From Candidatus Neomicrothrix sp. UBA2110 (GTDB lineage Bacteria; Actinomycetota; Acidimicrobiia; Acidimicrobiales; Poriferisodalaceae), in NCBI GenBank assembly GCA_002331465.1, contig DCYM01000160.1:1-32846 (forward strand): 32,846 nt of DNA. The letters are read 5' to 3'. The position numbers and the translations under genes were made by a program. Positions 6,684 through 13,947 of this stretch are shown here, piece after piece. Position 1 is the first letter of the stretch, and every line of letters starts with the position of its first letter. The notes below the pieces were generated by a model. The model was not told where the DNA came from. It worked only from the letters and a program-made list of their open reading frames with translations, and searched no databases.

Positions 6684-8417
6684 TCAGGCTCTCAGCGGAT
6701 TAATCTCGATGCGTAATCTGCCGGGTGGACGATCCACCGACTTCAACATTGCGACCATCTGTTCACGGTTATCGCCTCGGATACGCCATCGGTCATTGCT
6801 CGGACCTAAAATTTCAAGTCCAGGCTGGGTTCCTAAACGTCGAATAAATTCCGCTGCCGATTGGCCTGACACAATTGCCCAATGGGCTTCAGGTGGCTGC
6901 TGTAGCTCACGACGCATAACCAGCTCTGTGCGTGCCAACGAACCAGGATCTGCCGTTCGAGCAGCTTCTAATACCGGGTGTTGAGGCATTCGAGTTTGGA
7001 TGAGGATTCTCCCGCCATCTTCGCGCCGACCGACCATCCGAGCAGCCTGAACGAGCAATGACATCGCTTGTTCTGCAGCTCGATATCGGGGAGCAAGCAG
7101 TTCCTGGTCAAAATCAAGGAAGACGACGACATCTGCTTTATCGACTCTGTGGAGCACAGCCTCGGTGCCCACGTACAAATTAGCTTCTGAAGCTACCAAG
7201 TCAGTTTCTGAACTGACTTCTTCGACCGGTCGGCGCGCAAGCCGCGTTAATTCTTCTGCGACACCCGTGACTCCGAGTTTCACGCGACGAAACTTTGTTG
7301 AAGAACACGATTGACACACTGCGGGTCTGTCGTCGCCGTCAACGGGGTGGACAAGACGTTTTCCGTCCAAACCCAACGGTCGGCCAGTGATTTCCGATCG
7401 CGCCAGTTCACCGCATTGCTCACAGTAGGCAAACCGGGCGCGACCCTTGCGGTTGAGAACGCAGACAACCTTCCGATTATCTCTTAGTACTCGAGAAAGC
7501 GTTTCCGAGCACCATGATCCAGCCATTGGTGGCTCGTCACGAAGATCAACAACGTCCAGAATCGACCACCCAGCTCGTTCGATGGCGCGATCAGGGGTAA
7601 GTAACGGAGCCCCACAAGTGAGCGCTTCAAGCGATGGGGTCGGCGACGCTATGACCCATCTAGCTCCATCGCGTTTGGCACGTTCGAGAACTACGTCTCG
7701 GGCATGCCAGGTTGGAGCAGATTCCTGCTGATAGGACTCATCATGTTCGTCGAGAACTAGGACCGCCTCAAGGTCATCAATTGGAGCCCATGCCGCGGAT
7801 CTTGCTCCAATGGTGACGGCTCCCGCAGCCGACGCCCCCCAATCCCGAGGCACAACTGCTACGTCAATCCCGGCTCTTCTCATCGCAACCGCAAGCCTCT
7901 GGGCGCGGGCGAGAGTTGGTGTGAGGATCAAAGCACGCCCATGCGAGGCAGCAGCAACAGCAAGAGAAAAATCATCGCTGTTGGGTGGGGTTCGGACCAC
8001 AGCACCTCGACGGCGAAAAGCCTCTTGGGAGAGATTCTCATTTGGTACCACGTCTGGCGGGCGACTCGTCGAGTCGGGAATTGACGACACCACCCGATCG
8101 TGAGTGGCAGTGCGAAGGAAATGCACGCGGCTACCCATCCATTGGTTACTAGCCCAACTAGCCAAATCGACGATCGCTGCAGGTGGACCACAGCTACTTA
8201 CCTTCTTGACCGCGCTAAGGTCAACTCCCTTTGGTGGGTCTACACCGACGGCAGTTATCCAGCCACGTATTCTCCGACCGCGTAAATCCACGCGCACCAC
8301 CGTTCCAACCTTGACCGGAGGGCAATCAGGTGCGCCTAAAAGGCTGTCAGGTAGGAGGTAGTCAAAATCCCTGTCTACGGCAGGCTCATCGGGAAGAATA
8401 CGAACTACCAGGGACAC
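6684..8417 (-). CDS. priA: Primosomal protein N' (actinobacterial PriA, probably not a helicase)
   Basis: 577 residues against about 730 in E. coli. The N-terminal 3' DNA-binding domain is present (VVRILPDEPAVDRDFDYLLP, then VGTVVRVDLRGRR). In the helicase core the Walker A GxxxGKT is absent (ALILTPTLARAQ instead), while a DEAH-like DEHDESY remains at 223-229. Loss of Walker A is known for actinobacterial PriA, which is thought to act as a non-helicase replication-restart scaffold. Zinc cysteines are reduced: only YCEQC (332, 335) and VCQSC (368, 371), four of the usual eight. The tail ends with the conserved IEINPL-like strand. The start is GTG with a weak AGGG upstream. It lies between metK and def, as in many actinobacteria. 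Confidence 0.9.
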   Translation of the reverse strand: MSLVVRILPDEPAVDRDFDYLLPDSLLGAPDCPPVKVGTVVRVDLRGRRIRGWITAVGVDPPKGVDLSAVKKVSSCGPPAAIVDLASWASNQWMGSRVHFLRTATHDRVVSSIPDSTSRPPDVVPNENLSQEAFRRRGAVVRTPPNSDDFSLAVAAASHGRALILTPTLARAQRLAVAMRRAGIDVAVVPRDWGASAAGAVTIGARSAAWAPIDDLEAVLVLDEHDESYQQESAPTWHARDVVLERAKRDGARWVIASPTPSLEALTCGAPLLTPDRAIERAGWSILDVVDLRDEPPMAGSWCSETLSRVLRDNRKVVCVLNRKGRARFAYCEQCGELARSEITGRPLGLDGKRLVHPVDGDDRPAVCQSCSSTKFRRVKLGVTGVAEELTRLARRPVEEVSSETDLVASEANLYVGTEAVLHRVDKADVVVFLDFDQELLAPRYRAAEQAMSLLVQAARMVGRREDGGRILIQTRMPQHPVLEAARTADPGSLARTELVMRRELQQPPEAHWAIVSGQSAAEFIRRLGTQPGLEILGPSNDRWRIRGDNREQMVAMLKSVDRPPGRLRIEINPLRA

Positions 8418-8465
8418 AACGAAACCCTGCTCGAAGGGTGGGACACCAACAGCCTCGAAGCGGTT

Positions 8466-9668
8466 CTATATTCCTAGAGCCGAACGTAGCTCTTCCACTC
8501 GATCAGTTCGTTCCCAGGTGAAAAAGTCATCCGATGCATCACGCCCGAAGTGACCATATGCGGCTGTGGGTTGAAAGATGGGTCGTCGAAGGTCAAGGTC
8601 TCGCACAATGGCTGCTGGTCTGAGGTCGAACACTTCGTTGATTGCCCCACCTATTCGATCCTGATCCACCTTCTCGGTCCCAAATGTTTCCACAAGAACG
8701 GAGATAGGGCGGGCGACGCCAATGGCATAGGCAACCTGGACCTCACATCGATCGGCGACACCTGCCGCCACTAGATTTTTAGCGACCCAACGCGTTGCAT
8801 AAGCGGCCGATCGGTCCACTTTGGACGGGTCTTTTCCTGAGAAGGCGCCACCTCCATGGCGGGCATAGCCTCCGTAAGTATCCACAATGATTTTTCGACC
8901 AGTAAGGCCGCAATCACCAACTGGTCCTCCAACAACAAAGTTTCCTGTCGGGTTGACAAATACTTCAAAATCATCGTCAGCGAATTCGGCTGGTACGGCG
9001 GGCCGAATGACATGTTCGATCAGGTCGGGACGAATCATGCCGTCGCGATCAATACCGGGATTGTGCTGCGTGGAAACCACGACCGTTTTCAATCTGACCG
9101 GTCGACCATCCTCATAATCAAACGAGACTTGCGTTTTACCATCAGGACGCAGATACGGAACTTGACCCGATTTGCGAGCTTCAGTTAGCTGTTCTGCCAT
9201 TCGATGTGCAACATGAATGGGGAGGGGCATTAATGCTTCGGTCTCGCGACACGCGTAACCGAACATCATTCCTTGGTCTCCGGCTCCTTGACGATCGAGT
9301 TCGTCTTCCTCACCAGCCCGGCCGCTACGCACTTCTTCGGAGTTGTTGACTCCTTGAGCAATATCTGGGGACTGCTCATCTAGCGTCACCATAACTCCAC
9401 AAGTGCTTCCGTTGAAGTCCAACGAATCTCGGTCGTAGCCAATGCTGTTAATGGTTTCTCGAACAACTGAAGGAATGTCAACGAAACCGCTAGTGGTGAT
9501 TTCTCCTGCAACGACCACCAAACCAGTAGTAACCATGGTTTCGCAAGCGACTCGACTCTCCGAATCTTGCTCAAGCATGGCATCGAGGATGGCATCGGAA
9601 ATTTGATCAGCCATCTTGTCAGGGTGACCTTCGGTCACCGACTCCGAGGTGAAAGTCCATCGACTCAC
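8466..9668 (-). CDS. metK: S-adenosylmethionine synthase
   Basis: 400 residues from the GTG at 9668. MetK makes SAM from methionine and ATP in the cytoplasm, with tetrapolyphosphate as intermediate. Motifs: TSESVTEGHPDK at the N-terminus, GAGDQG (128-133) and the glycine-rich loop GGGAFSGKD (272-280). The GTG start is chosen because AGGAGA lies 6-7 nt upstream and the family begins right there (SRWTFTSESVTEGHPDK). A longer frame to 9716 adds 16 residues with no homologous look. The gap to coaBC is 71 nt and holds only a 5-bp hairpin, too little for a SAM riboswitch. The protein is slightly longer than the E. coli enzyme (384), as usual in this phylum. Confidence 0.97.
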   Translation of the reverse strand: MSRWTFTSESVTEGHPDKMADQISDAILDAMLEQDSESRVACETMVTTGLVVVAGEITTSGFVDIPSVVRETINSIGYDRDSLDFNGSTCGVMVTLDEQSPDIAQGVNNSEEVRSGRAGEEDELDRQGAGDQGMMFGYACRETEALMPLPIHVAHRMAEQLTEARKSGQVPYLRPDGKTQVSFDYEDGRPVRLKTVVVSTQHNPGIDRDGMIRPDLIEHVIRPAVPAEFADDDFEVFVNPTGNFVVGGPVGDCGLTGRKIIVDTYGGYARHGGGAFSGKDPSKVDRSAAYATRWVAKNLVAAGVADRCEVQVAYAIGVARPISVLVETFGTEKVDQDRIGGAINEVFDLRPAAIVRDLDLRRPIFQPTAAYGHFGRDASDDFFTWERTDRVEELRSALGI

Positions 9669-9674
9669 GCCGTC

Positions 9675-9680
9675 TCTCCT
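9675..9680 (-). promoter_or_regulatory. Shine-Dalgarno of metK (decides start)
   Basis: AGGAGA on the minus strand, 6 nt before the GTG at 9668. It is among the strongest ribosome sites in the window and supports the short metK start over 9716. Confidence 0.8.
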
Positions 9681-9739
9681 GATTACTCGACAGAACGGCC
9701 TAAGGCTAGGCGACAAAGAGCCTCAATAGGTATCTCACT

Positions 9740-10924
9740 TCACCTAACAAGTATGTGAGCCACAGTGTTCAACACTTCTTCCGCTATTTGTCGTTTAGAT
9801 CTAAGCGATACATGACGCTGACATCCGTCGGAAACAAATATGGTCACTTCATTCGTGTCATGGGCAAAACCGACTTGAGGCGCCGAAACATCGTTCGCGA
9901 CTATGACATCAACGTTTTTACGTTCAAGCTTGCTCTGGGCGTGAGATGCCAAATCTTCAGTCTCAGCAGCGAACCCGACAATCACCTGGCCTGGCTTTTT
10001 CTCGGCCCCTAACTCCGCGAGAATGTCGGGGGTCGGTTCTAACTCGAGCTTTGGTGGTCCGGCGTCCTTCTTTATCTTGGACTCCGCTACCCCTACGGGC
10101 CGAAAGTCTGCAACGGCAGCTGTCATGATGATGACGTCAGCATCGGACCGCTCAAAAACGGCAGCGTGCATTTGGGCAGCGGACTCCACGCGAACAACTT
10201 CGACCCCACTGGGAGCTGCCGCTGAAACCGTCGATATTAAAGTGACGTGCGCTCCGCGTGCGCTAGCTGCCTCCGCTACTGCGTAGCCTTGTTTTCCTGT
10301 CGAACGGTTACCGACGTAGCGCACAGGGTCGATCGCTTCTCGAGTACCTCCGGCCGTGACTACGACCGTTCGTCCCTGAAAATCTCCATCAGACAGGACT
10401 GCTTCGATGGTCTCATAAATTGCCTCTGGTGTCGCAAGGCGACCAGCTCCTGAGTCCCCTCCTGCGAGGCGTCCTTCGTCCGGAGCTACGAGGTGCACGC
10501 CGCGCTCTTCGAGCGTTGCCAAGTTGTCTTGCACAGCGGGGTGTTCCCACATTTCGGTGTGCATAGCGGGACACACCACAACTGGCGCTTTGGTGGCGAT
10601 AAGAGTGGCGGTAAGTAGATCGTCAGATATTCCGTTTGCGTAGCTCCCAATGCAACGTGCAGTGGCGGGAGCGACCACTATGAGATCAGCGGTCTGTCCA
10701 AGTGTTGTGTGTGGAATGGGGTCAGGGTCGTCAAAGATCGACGTCCGGGTCGGTTCTGATGCCAACGCGTCGAAGGTGGCTCGGCCCACAAATCGCTGGG
10801 CGCTCTCAGTCATGACGGGGATCACGTGTGCCCCAGCATCCACAAGCATGCGACAAAGAAGGACCGCCTTGTAGGCGGCGATCCCCCCGGTTACCCCCAG
10901 GACGATGCGGCGATTGGCCAGCAT
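9740..10924 (-). CDS. coaBC: Bifunctional phosphopantothenoylcysteine decarboxylase / synthetase
   Basis: 394 residues. CoaBC joins cysteine to 4'-phosphopantothenate and then decarboxylates the product, on the route to coenzyme A. The N-terminal CoaC flavoprotein half (1-180) shows VTGGIAAYK, the active His in IPHTTLG (His72) and PAMHTEM, where E. coli has PAMN. The usual active-site Cys of ACGxxGxGRM is Gly155 (AGGDSGAGRL); from memory both variants are common in actinobacterial enzymes. The C-terminal CoaB half (184-394) has TAGGTREAIDPVRYVGNRSTGKQG, described here in two parts: the nucleotide loop at 190-194 and the NRSTGKQG switch at 206-213; TAAVADFRP and KIKK follow. The ATG has GAGG 8 nt upstream and lies 15 nt after rpoZ. 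Confidence 0.95.
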   Translation of the reverse strand: MLANRRIVLGVTGGIAAYKAVLLCRMLVDAGAHVIPVMTESAQRFVGRATFDALASEPTRTSIFDDPDPIPHTTLGQTADLIVVAPATARCIGSYANGISDDLLTATLIATKAPVVVCPAMHTEMWEHPAVQDNLATLEERGVHLVAPDEGRLAGGDSGAGRLATPEAIYETIEAVLSDGDFQGRTVVVTAGGTREAIDPVRYVGNRSTGKQGYAVAEAASARGAHVTLISTVSAAAPSGVEVVRVESAAQMHAAVFERSDADVIIMTAAVADFRPVGVAESKIKKDAGPPKLELEPTPDILAELGAEKKPGQVIVGFAAETEDLASHAQSKLERKNVDVIVANDVSAPQVGFAHDTNEVTIFVSDGCQRHVSLRSKRQIAEEVLNTVAHILVR

Positions 10925-10939
10925 CGGTTTAACCTCGTC

Positions 10940-11275
10940 CTACTCTTCGTCGCGCACGGCTTTAAGCGCAGCTGCGTCAGCCTCAGCTTGAGCTAATGCC
11001 GCGGCTTCGACGCGTGCCCGTTCCTCTGGGTCGAAGCGTTCGTACCCAATTTTGTCGGCATAAATTTCTTCGAACGCAATTGACAGTGGTTTACGTGCAG
11101 TGCTTGTTACCTGCGGAGGTATTTCGCTGCCTCCGCCTTCGCCTAGCCCAAGGTCGTAGGAGATGAGTTGACGAGATCTTTGTGCTGCCAAACTCACGAG
11201 TGTGAACTTCGAATCCACTTTCTCCAGCAGAGCCTCTAGGCCGGGGCTAATCATTGTGTCTTGTTCATCAGACAT
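10940..11275 (-). CDS. rpoZ: DNA-directed RNA polymerase omega subunit
   Basis: 111 residues from the ATG at 11275. Omega helps fold and hold the beta' subunit. The conserved core is LLEKVDSKFTLVSLAAQRSRQL near residues 14-36 (quoted region), corresponding to the usual KYxLVxxAAxRARQI. The C-terminal part has KPLSIAFEEIYADKI followed by an acidic, alanine-rich tail. The start at 11275 (MSDEQDTMI) is favoured by AGAGG 8 nt upstream; an in-frame start at 11320 would add 15 residues, and Met at 11254 is possible. It sits between gmk and coaBC, the classic gmk-rpoZ-coaBC order. A 95-nt gap to gmk holds a small hairpin and a possible -10 element. Confidence 0.93.
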   Translation of the reverse strand: MSDEQDTMISPGLEALLEKVDSKFTLVSLAAQRSRQLISYDLGLGEGGGSEIPPQVTSTARKPLSIAFEEIYADKIGYERFDPEERARVEAAALAQAEADAAALKAVRDEE

Positions 11276-11283
11276 CTGCTGTA

Positions 11284-11288
11284 CCTCT
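11284..11288 (-). promoter_or_regulatory. Shine-Dalgarno of rpoZ (decides start)
   Basis: AGAGG on the minus strand, 8 nt before the ATG at 11275. It favours this start over 11320 or 11254. Confidence 0.6.
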
Positions 11289-11370
11289 GGTAGTTCCGAG
11301 CAATCCGAACGGACCCCCAATGCTATCAGCGGCCCCCGGCACTCGAACGGCGTTGCCGTTAGCCAGACCT

Positions 11371-11940
11371 TTAGCTGCGTGAACGCTGCTGCCGGGCTTC
11401 AGCGATGAACGATTCAACGGCATCAACGGCGGCAGCGAAATCGTCGTTAAGTACCACCAGGTCCGCTAGTTGTCGTCCGGCAGCTTCCTCAGCATCAGAA
11501 GTAGCTAAACGCTGAGCTACGTCTTTCTCGTCGTCCCCTCGCATTCTCATTCTGCTTTCTTGTTCAGAACGATTCGGTGGCAAAATAAGTACCACGACCG
11601 CGTCCGGCTCGCGTTCTCGTACGGCCACGGCTCCCTGAATATCGATCTCGAGGAGTAAGTCGCTACCTTCGGGAACCGAAAGTGTCGGTGTTCCGTATCG
11701 GTGCTCAAAGAAATCGGCCCACTCGTAAAATCCGTTTTCTGCGATGCGTGCCTCAAACTGCTCTTCGGTCACATAGACGTACGCACCATCAGCTTCGCCG
11801 GATCTTTGAGCCCTAGTTGTCCACGATCGACTCAAATGCAGACTGTCGCAGCGAGATACCAACTCGGCGACAATTGTCCCTTTGCCGACTCCGCCGGCGC
11901 CACATACGACAAACACGATTGGATCACTGTTTTGGGTCAC
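11371..11940 (-). CDS. gmk: Guanylate kinase
   Basis: 189 residues. Gmk phosphorylates GMP to GDP with ATP. The P-loop is GAGGVGKGT (14-22), a variant of GPSGVGKGT with Gly in place of the usual Ser. The GMP-binding part is SRSWTTRAQRSGEADG-YVYV (37-57) followed by FYEWADFFEHRYGTP. The LLEIDIQGA strand, which carries the Walker B-like Asp, and the LPPNRSEQESRMRMRG lid follow. Start GTG with GAGG about 11 nt upstream. It lies between mihF and rpoZ, a conserved actinobacterial order. Overall the sequence is more divergent than its neighbours, but all functional segments are present. Confidence 0.93.
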   Translation of the reverse strand: MTQNSDPIVFVVCGAGGVGKGTIVAELVSRCDSLHLSRSWTTRAQRSGEADGAYVYVTEEQFEARIAENGFYEWADFFEHRYGTPTLSVPEGSDLLLEIDIQGAVAVREREPDAVVVLILPPNRSEQESRMRMRGDDEKDVAQRLATSDAEEAAGRQLADLVVLNDDFAAAVDAVESFIAEARQQRSRS

Positions 11941-11973
11941 TGCGGCCGCACCCTCACAAGTCGCTGACAGTAG

Positions 11974-12321
11974 TCACCCCGCGAAGAAAGCGCGGAGTTG
12001 ACTCCTTTGATTCTCACCTAGGCCTCGTAATCTGCGGCTATCGGCGATACCTACTTCGTTCATAAGTCGGCGAGCTTTCACTTTTCCGAGTCGCGGCATG
12101 GACTCAAGCGCTGCGAGCGCCTTCATCTTGCCCACAAGCTCATCTCCGTCAGCCAACTCAAGTAACTCGTCGAAGGACACCAACCCCGACTTCAGCTGGT
12201 CTTTTGTCTCTGCTCTTATACGGCGAGCTGCTGCCGCTTTGGCAAGAGCTGCTTCACGTTGTTGCGGTGAAAGGCTCGGCGGGTTGGGCATAGCGGTCGA
12301 GTCTAACGGCGAGGCGCCCAA
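11974..12321 (-). CDS. mihF: Actinobacterial integration host factor (mIHF/sIHF)
   Basis: mIHF is a small nucleoid DNA-binding protein specific to Actinobacteria and unrelated to HU/IHF. The core is fully recognisable: SPQQREAALAKAAAARR, then ELVGKMKALAALESMPRLG and the helix-two-turn-helix region KVKARRLMNEVGIADSRRLRGLG. The frame opens with TTG at 12321, which has AAGGA 5 nt upstream and gives 115 residues. The ATG at 12291 gives 105 residues and matches the N-terminus of short homologues such as that of M. smegmatis, but has no ribosome site. The start is therefore open; I list the longer form. Position between pyrF (8 nt gap) and gmk is typical. Confidence 0.92.
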   Translation of the reverse strand: MGASPLDSTAMPNPPSLSPQQREAALAKAAAARRIRAETKDQLKSGLVSFDELLELADGDELVGKMKALAALESMPRLGKVKARRLMNEVGIADSRRLRGLGENQRSQLRAFFAG

Positions 12322-12329
12322 ACGTTTCC

Positions 12330-13037
12330 TTAAATGGTTCGAGCCACTTCGTCGGCAATATCAGCGGCCGCTTCTTCGGGGTGAGTTGACTCTGTTACAG
12401 CTCTTCCAATGACCAGGAGTCCTGCGCCTTGTCTAATGGCTTGGGCTGGGGTGGCTGGTCGTCCTTGATCATGAGACGAGGTTCCCTCAGGTCTAATGCC
12501 TGGGACTACAGGCAGTAGTTCAGGTGCAAGCTTCGATAGTTGGGCTAATTCGCTCGCTGCACACACAACGCCTCCACAGTCAGCGTTAACCGCGTAGCCG
12601 AGCCTTTCCTCGAAAAGACCGCTAGGCGCGTCTGTGTCGGAGGTCAATATTGTTACTGCCAGAACCATTGGCGGGGTTAATCCCGCGGCGGAGGCGCCTT
12701 CATTCAGGCCGTCGACGGCTGCGGAAAGCATTTGTGTCCCGCCCGATGCGTGGGCTGTTACGTAGGACACACCCAGGCTTCCGAGAACACGCGCAGCTTT
12801 TCCCACAGTTGTTGGAATGTCATGCAACTTGAGGTCAAGAAAGACGTCATAGCCTTGGTCAACAAAGATGCCTACGGCTTCTGGACCCGAAGCTGAGAAT
12901 AGTTCCAGTCCAACTTTTGCCACCGAGAACCAAGGACACATCCGTCGGCCAAGCCTCCCGGCTTCCACTAGGTCGTCGATGTCTAGGGCGAGGGCGAGGC
13001 GCGAACGCACCTCTTGTGACACCTCAGGCGGATTCAT
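12330..13037 (-). CDS. pyrF: Orotidine 5'-phosphate decarboxylase, type 1
   Basis: 235 residues. PyrF turns OMP into UMP, the last step of the pyrimidine route. The catalytic Asp-x-Lys-x-x-Asp tetrad segment is FLDLKLHDIP (Asp68, Lys70, Asp73). The phosphate-binding VVPGIRPEG and IGRAVT segments are present. It belongs to the common bacterial type 1 group (about 230-240 residues), not the longer type 2 form of mycobacteria. ATG start with GGAG 7 nt upstream, overlapping the end of pyrD by 14 nt. Confidence 0.96.
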   Translation of the reverse strand: MNPPEVSQEVRSRLALALDIDDLVEAGRLGRRMCPWFSVAKVGLELFSASGPEAVGIFVDQGYDVFLDLKLHDIPTTVGKAARVLGSLGVSYVTAHASGGTQMLSAAVDGLNEGASAAGLTPPMVLAVTILTSDTDAPSGLFEERLGYAVNADCGGVVCAASELAQLSKLAPELLPVVPGIRPEGTSSHDQGRPATPAQAIRQGAGLLVIGRAVTESTHPEEAAADIADEVARTI

Positions 13038-13947
13038 GGGCTGCTCCAGTGAGAGATCGGACGGAGCTTACGTCTCGCCGTTGACACCAACGTTCAAAGC
13101 TGCGAAGAATTTTCTTCGATGCCTTTGGGTCTGCGAAGTGGGCGGTTCCTACTTGAACGGCTGACGCGCCTGCAGCCATGAACTCCACTACATCCTCGGC
13201 GGTGGTCACCCCTCCAACTCCTACGATGGGCACAGGTCCGAGAGCTGCATAGACGTCAAAGACAGCTCGCACAGCAACCGGCCGCATCGCGGGGCCTGAC
13301 AGCCCGCCTCCACCATTGCCAAGAACTGGACGGCGTGTTTCGGGGTCGATAACCATCCCAAAGACGGTGTTGGTGAGAGTGAGGGCTTCGGCTCCCCCAT
13401 TGAGGGCAGCCTGCGCTATTGGGACAATGTCGCTGACATTTGGACTTAGTTTGGCCCACAGCGGCAATCCAGCAATTAGCGATGCCTCTATCGCTGATCT
13501 GCAGGTGTCCGGGGTGTGAGAGAACATCTCGCCTCTCTCTTCAAGATTTGGACAACTGACATTCACCTCAACCGCGACGATGCCGTCAAGTCCTGCTAGC
13601 CGAGTTGCGGCCTCCTTATATTCTTCGACGCTCCTCCCCCATATGCTCACAATCACTCGTGCTCCACGATCGATTAATGCGGGTAGGTCATTCTCTATCC
13701 AACTATCTACGCCTGGGTTTTGGAGCCCGACCGCATTAATCATTCCGGCTGCGGTTCCGTGAACTCGCGGCGCTGGGTTCCCAGACCAGGGTTGCGCCGA
13801 AAGTGACTTCACCACTACTGCACCGAGTTCGGACAAATCGATATATGTCGCGAGCTCAGTTCCGTGGCCTACTGTCCCAGATGCAGTCATGACAGGGTTC
13901 GGAAGTACTACCGAACCGATCTGAACAGAGCAGTCGAACTGCCTCAT
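13024..13947 (-). CDS. pyrD: Dihydroorotate dehydrogenase, class 1B catalytic subunit
   Basis: 307 residues. PyrD oxidises dihydroorotate to orotate with FMN. The active-site base is Cys132 in NVSCPNLE, which marks class 1 (class 2 has Ser). The segments AGMINAVGLQNPG, KLSPNVSDIV, GGGLSGPAMRPVA and GASAVQVGTA closely follow Bacillus subtilis PyrD, so this is class 1B. Class 1B enzymes normally need PyrK (FAD and 2Fe-2S) to pass electrons to NAD, but no pyrK is near. It overlaps carB by ATGA and pyrF by 14 nt, so it is coupled inside the pyr cluster. It is probably cytosolic: no N-terminal membrane helix is seen. Confidence 0.95.
   Translation of the reverse strand: MRQFDCSVQIGSVVLPNPVMTASGTVGHGTELATYIDLSELGAVVVKSLSAQPWSGNPAPRVHGTAAGMINAVGLQNPGVDSWIENDLPALIDRGARVIVSIWGRSVEEYKEAATRLAGLDGIVAVEVNVSCPNLEERGEMFSHTPDTCRSAIEASLIAGLPLWAKLSPNVSDIVPIAQAALNGGAEALTLTNTVFGMVIDPETRRPVLGNGGGGLSGPAMRPVAVRAVFDVYAALGPVPIVGVGGVTTAEDVVEFMAAGASAVQVGTAHFADPKASKKILRSFERWCQRRDVSSVRSLTGAAHESA

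Noticed and set aside
9669..9716. Longer metK N-terminus (start at 9716)
   Set aside because: The extra 16 residues precede the family start and lack a ribosome site, while GTG at 9668 has AGGAGA at good spacing.
9669..9739. SAM riboswitch before metK
   Set aside because: The gap is only 71 nt and shows one 5-bp hairpin (GCCTA-GCCT-TAGGC); no SAM-I or SAM-II core can be seen.
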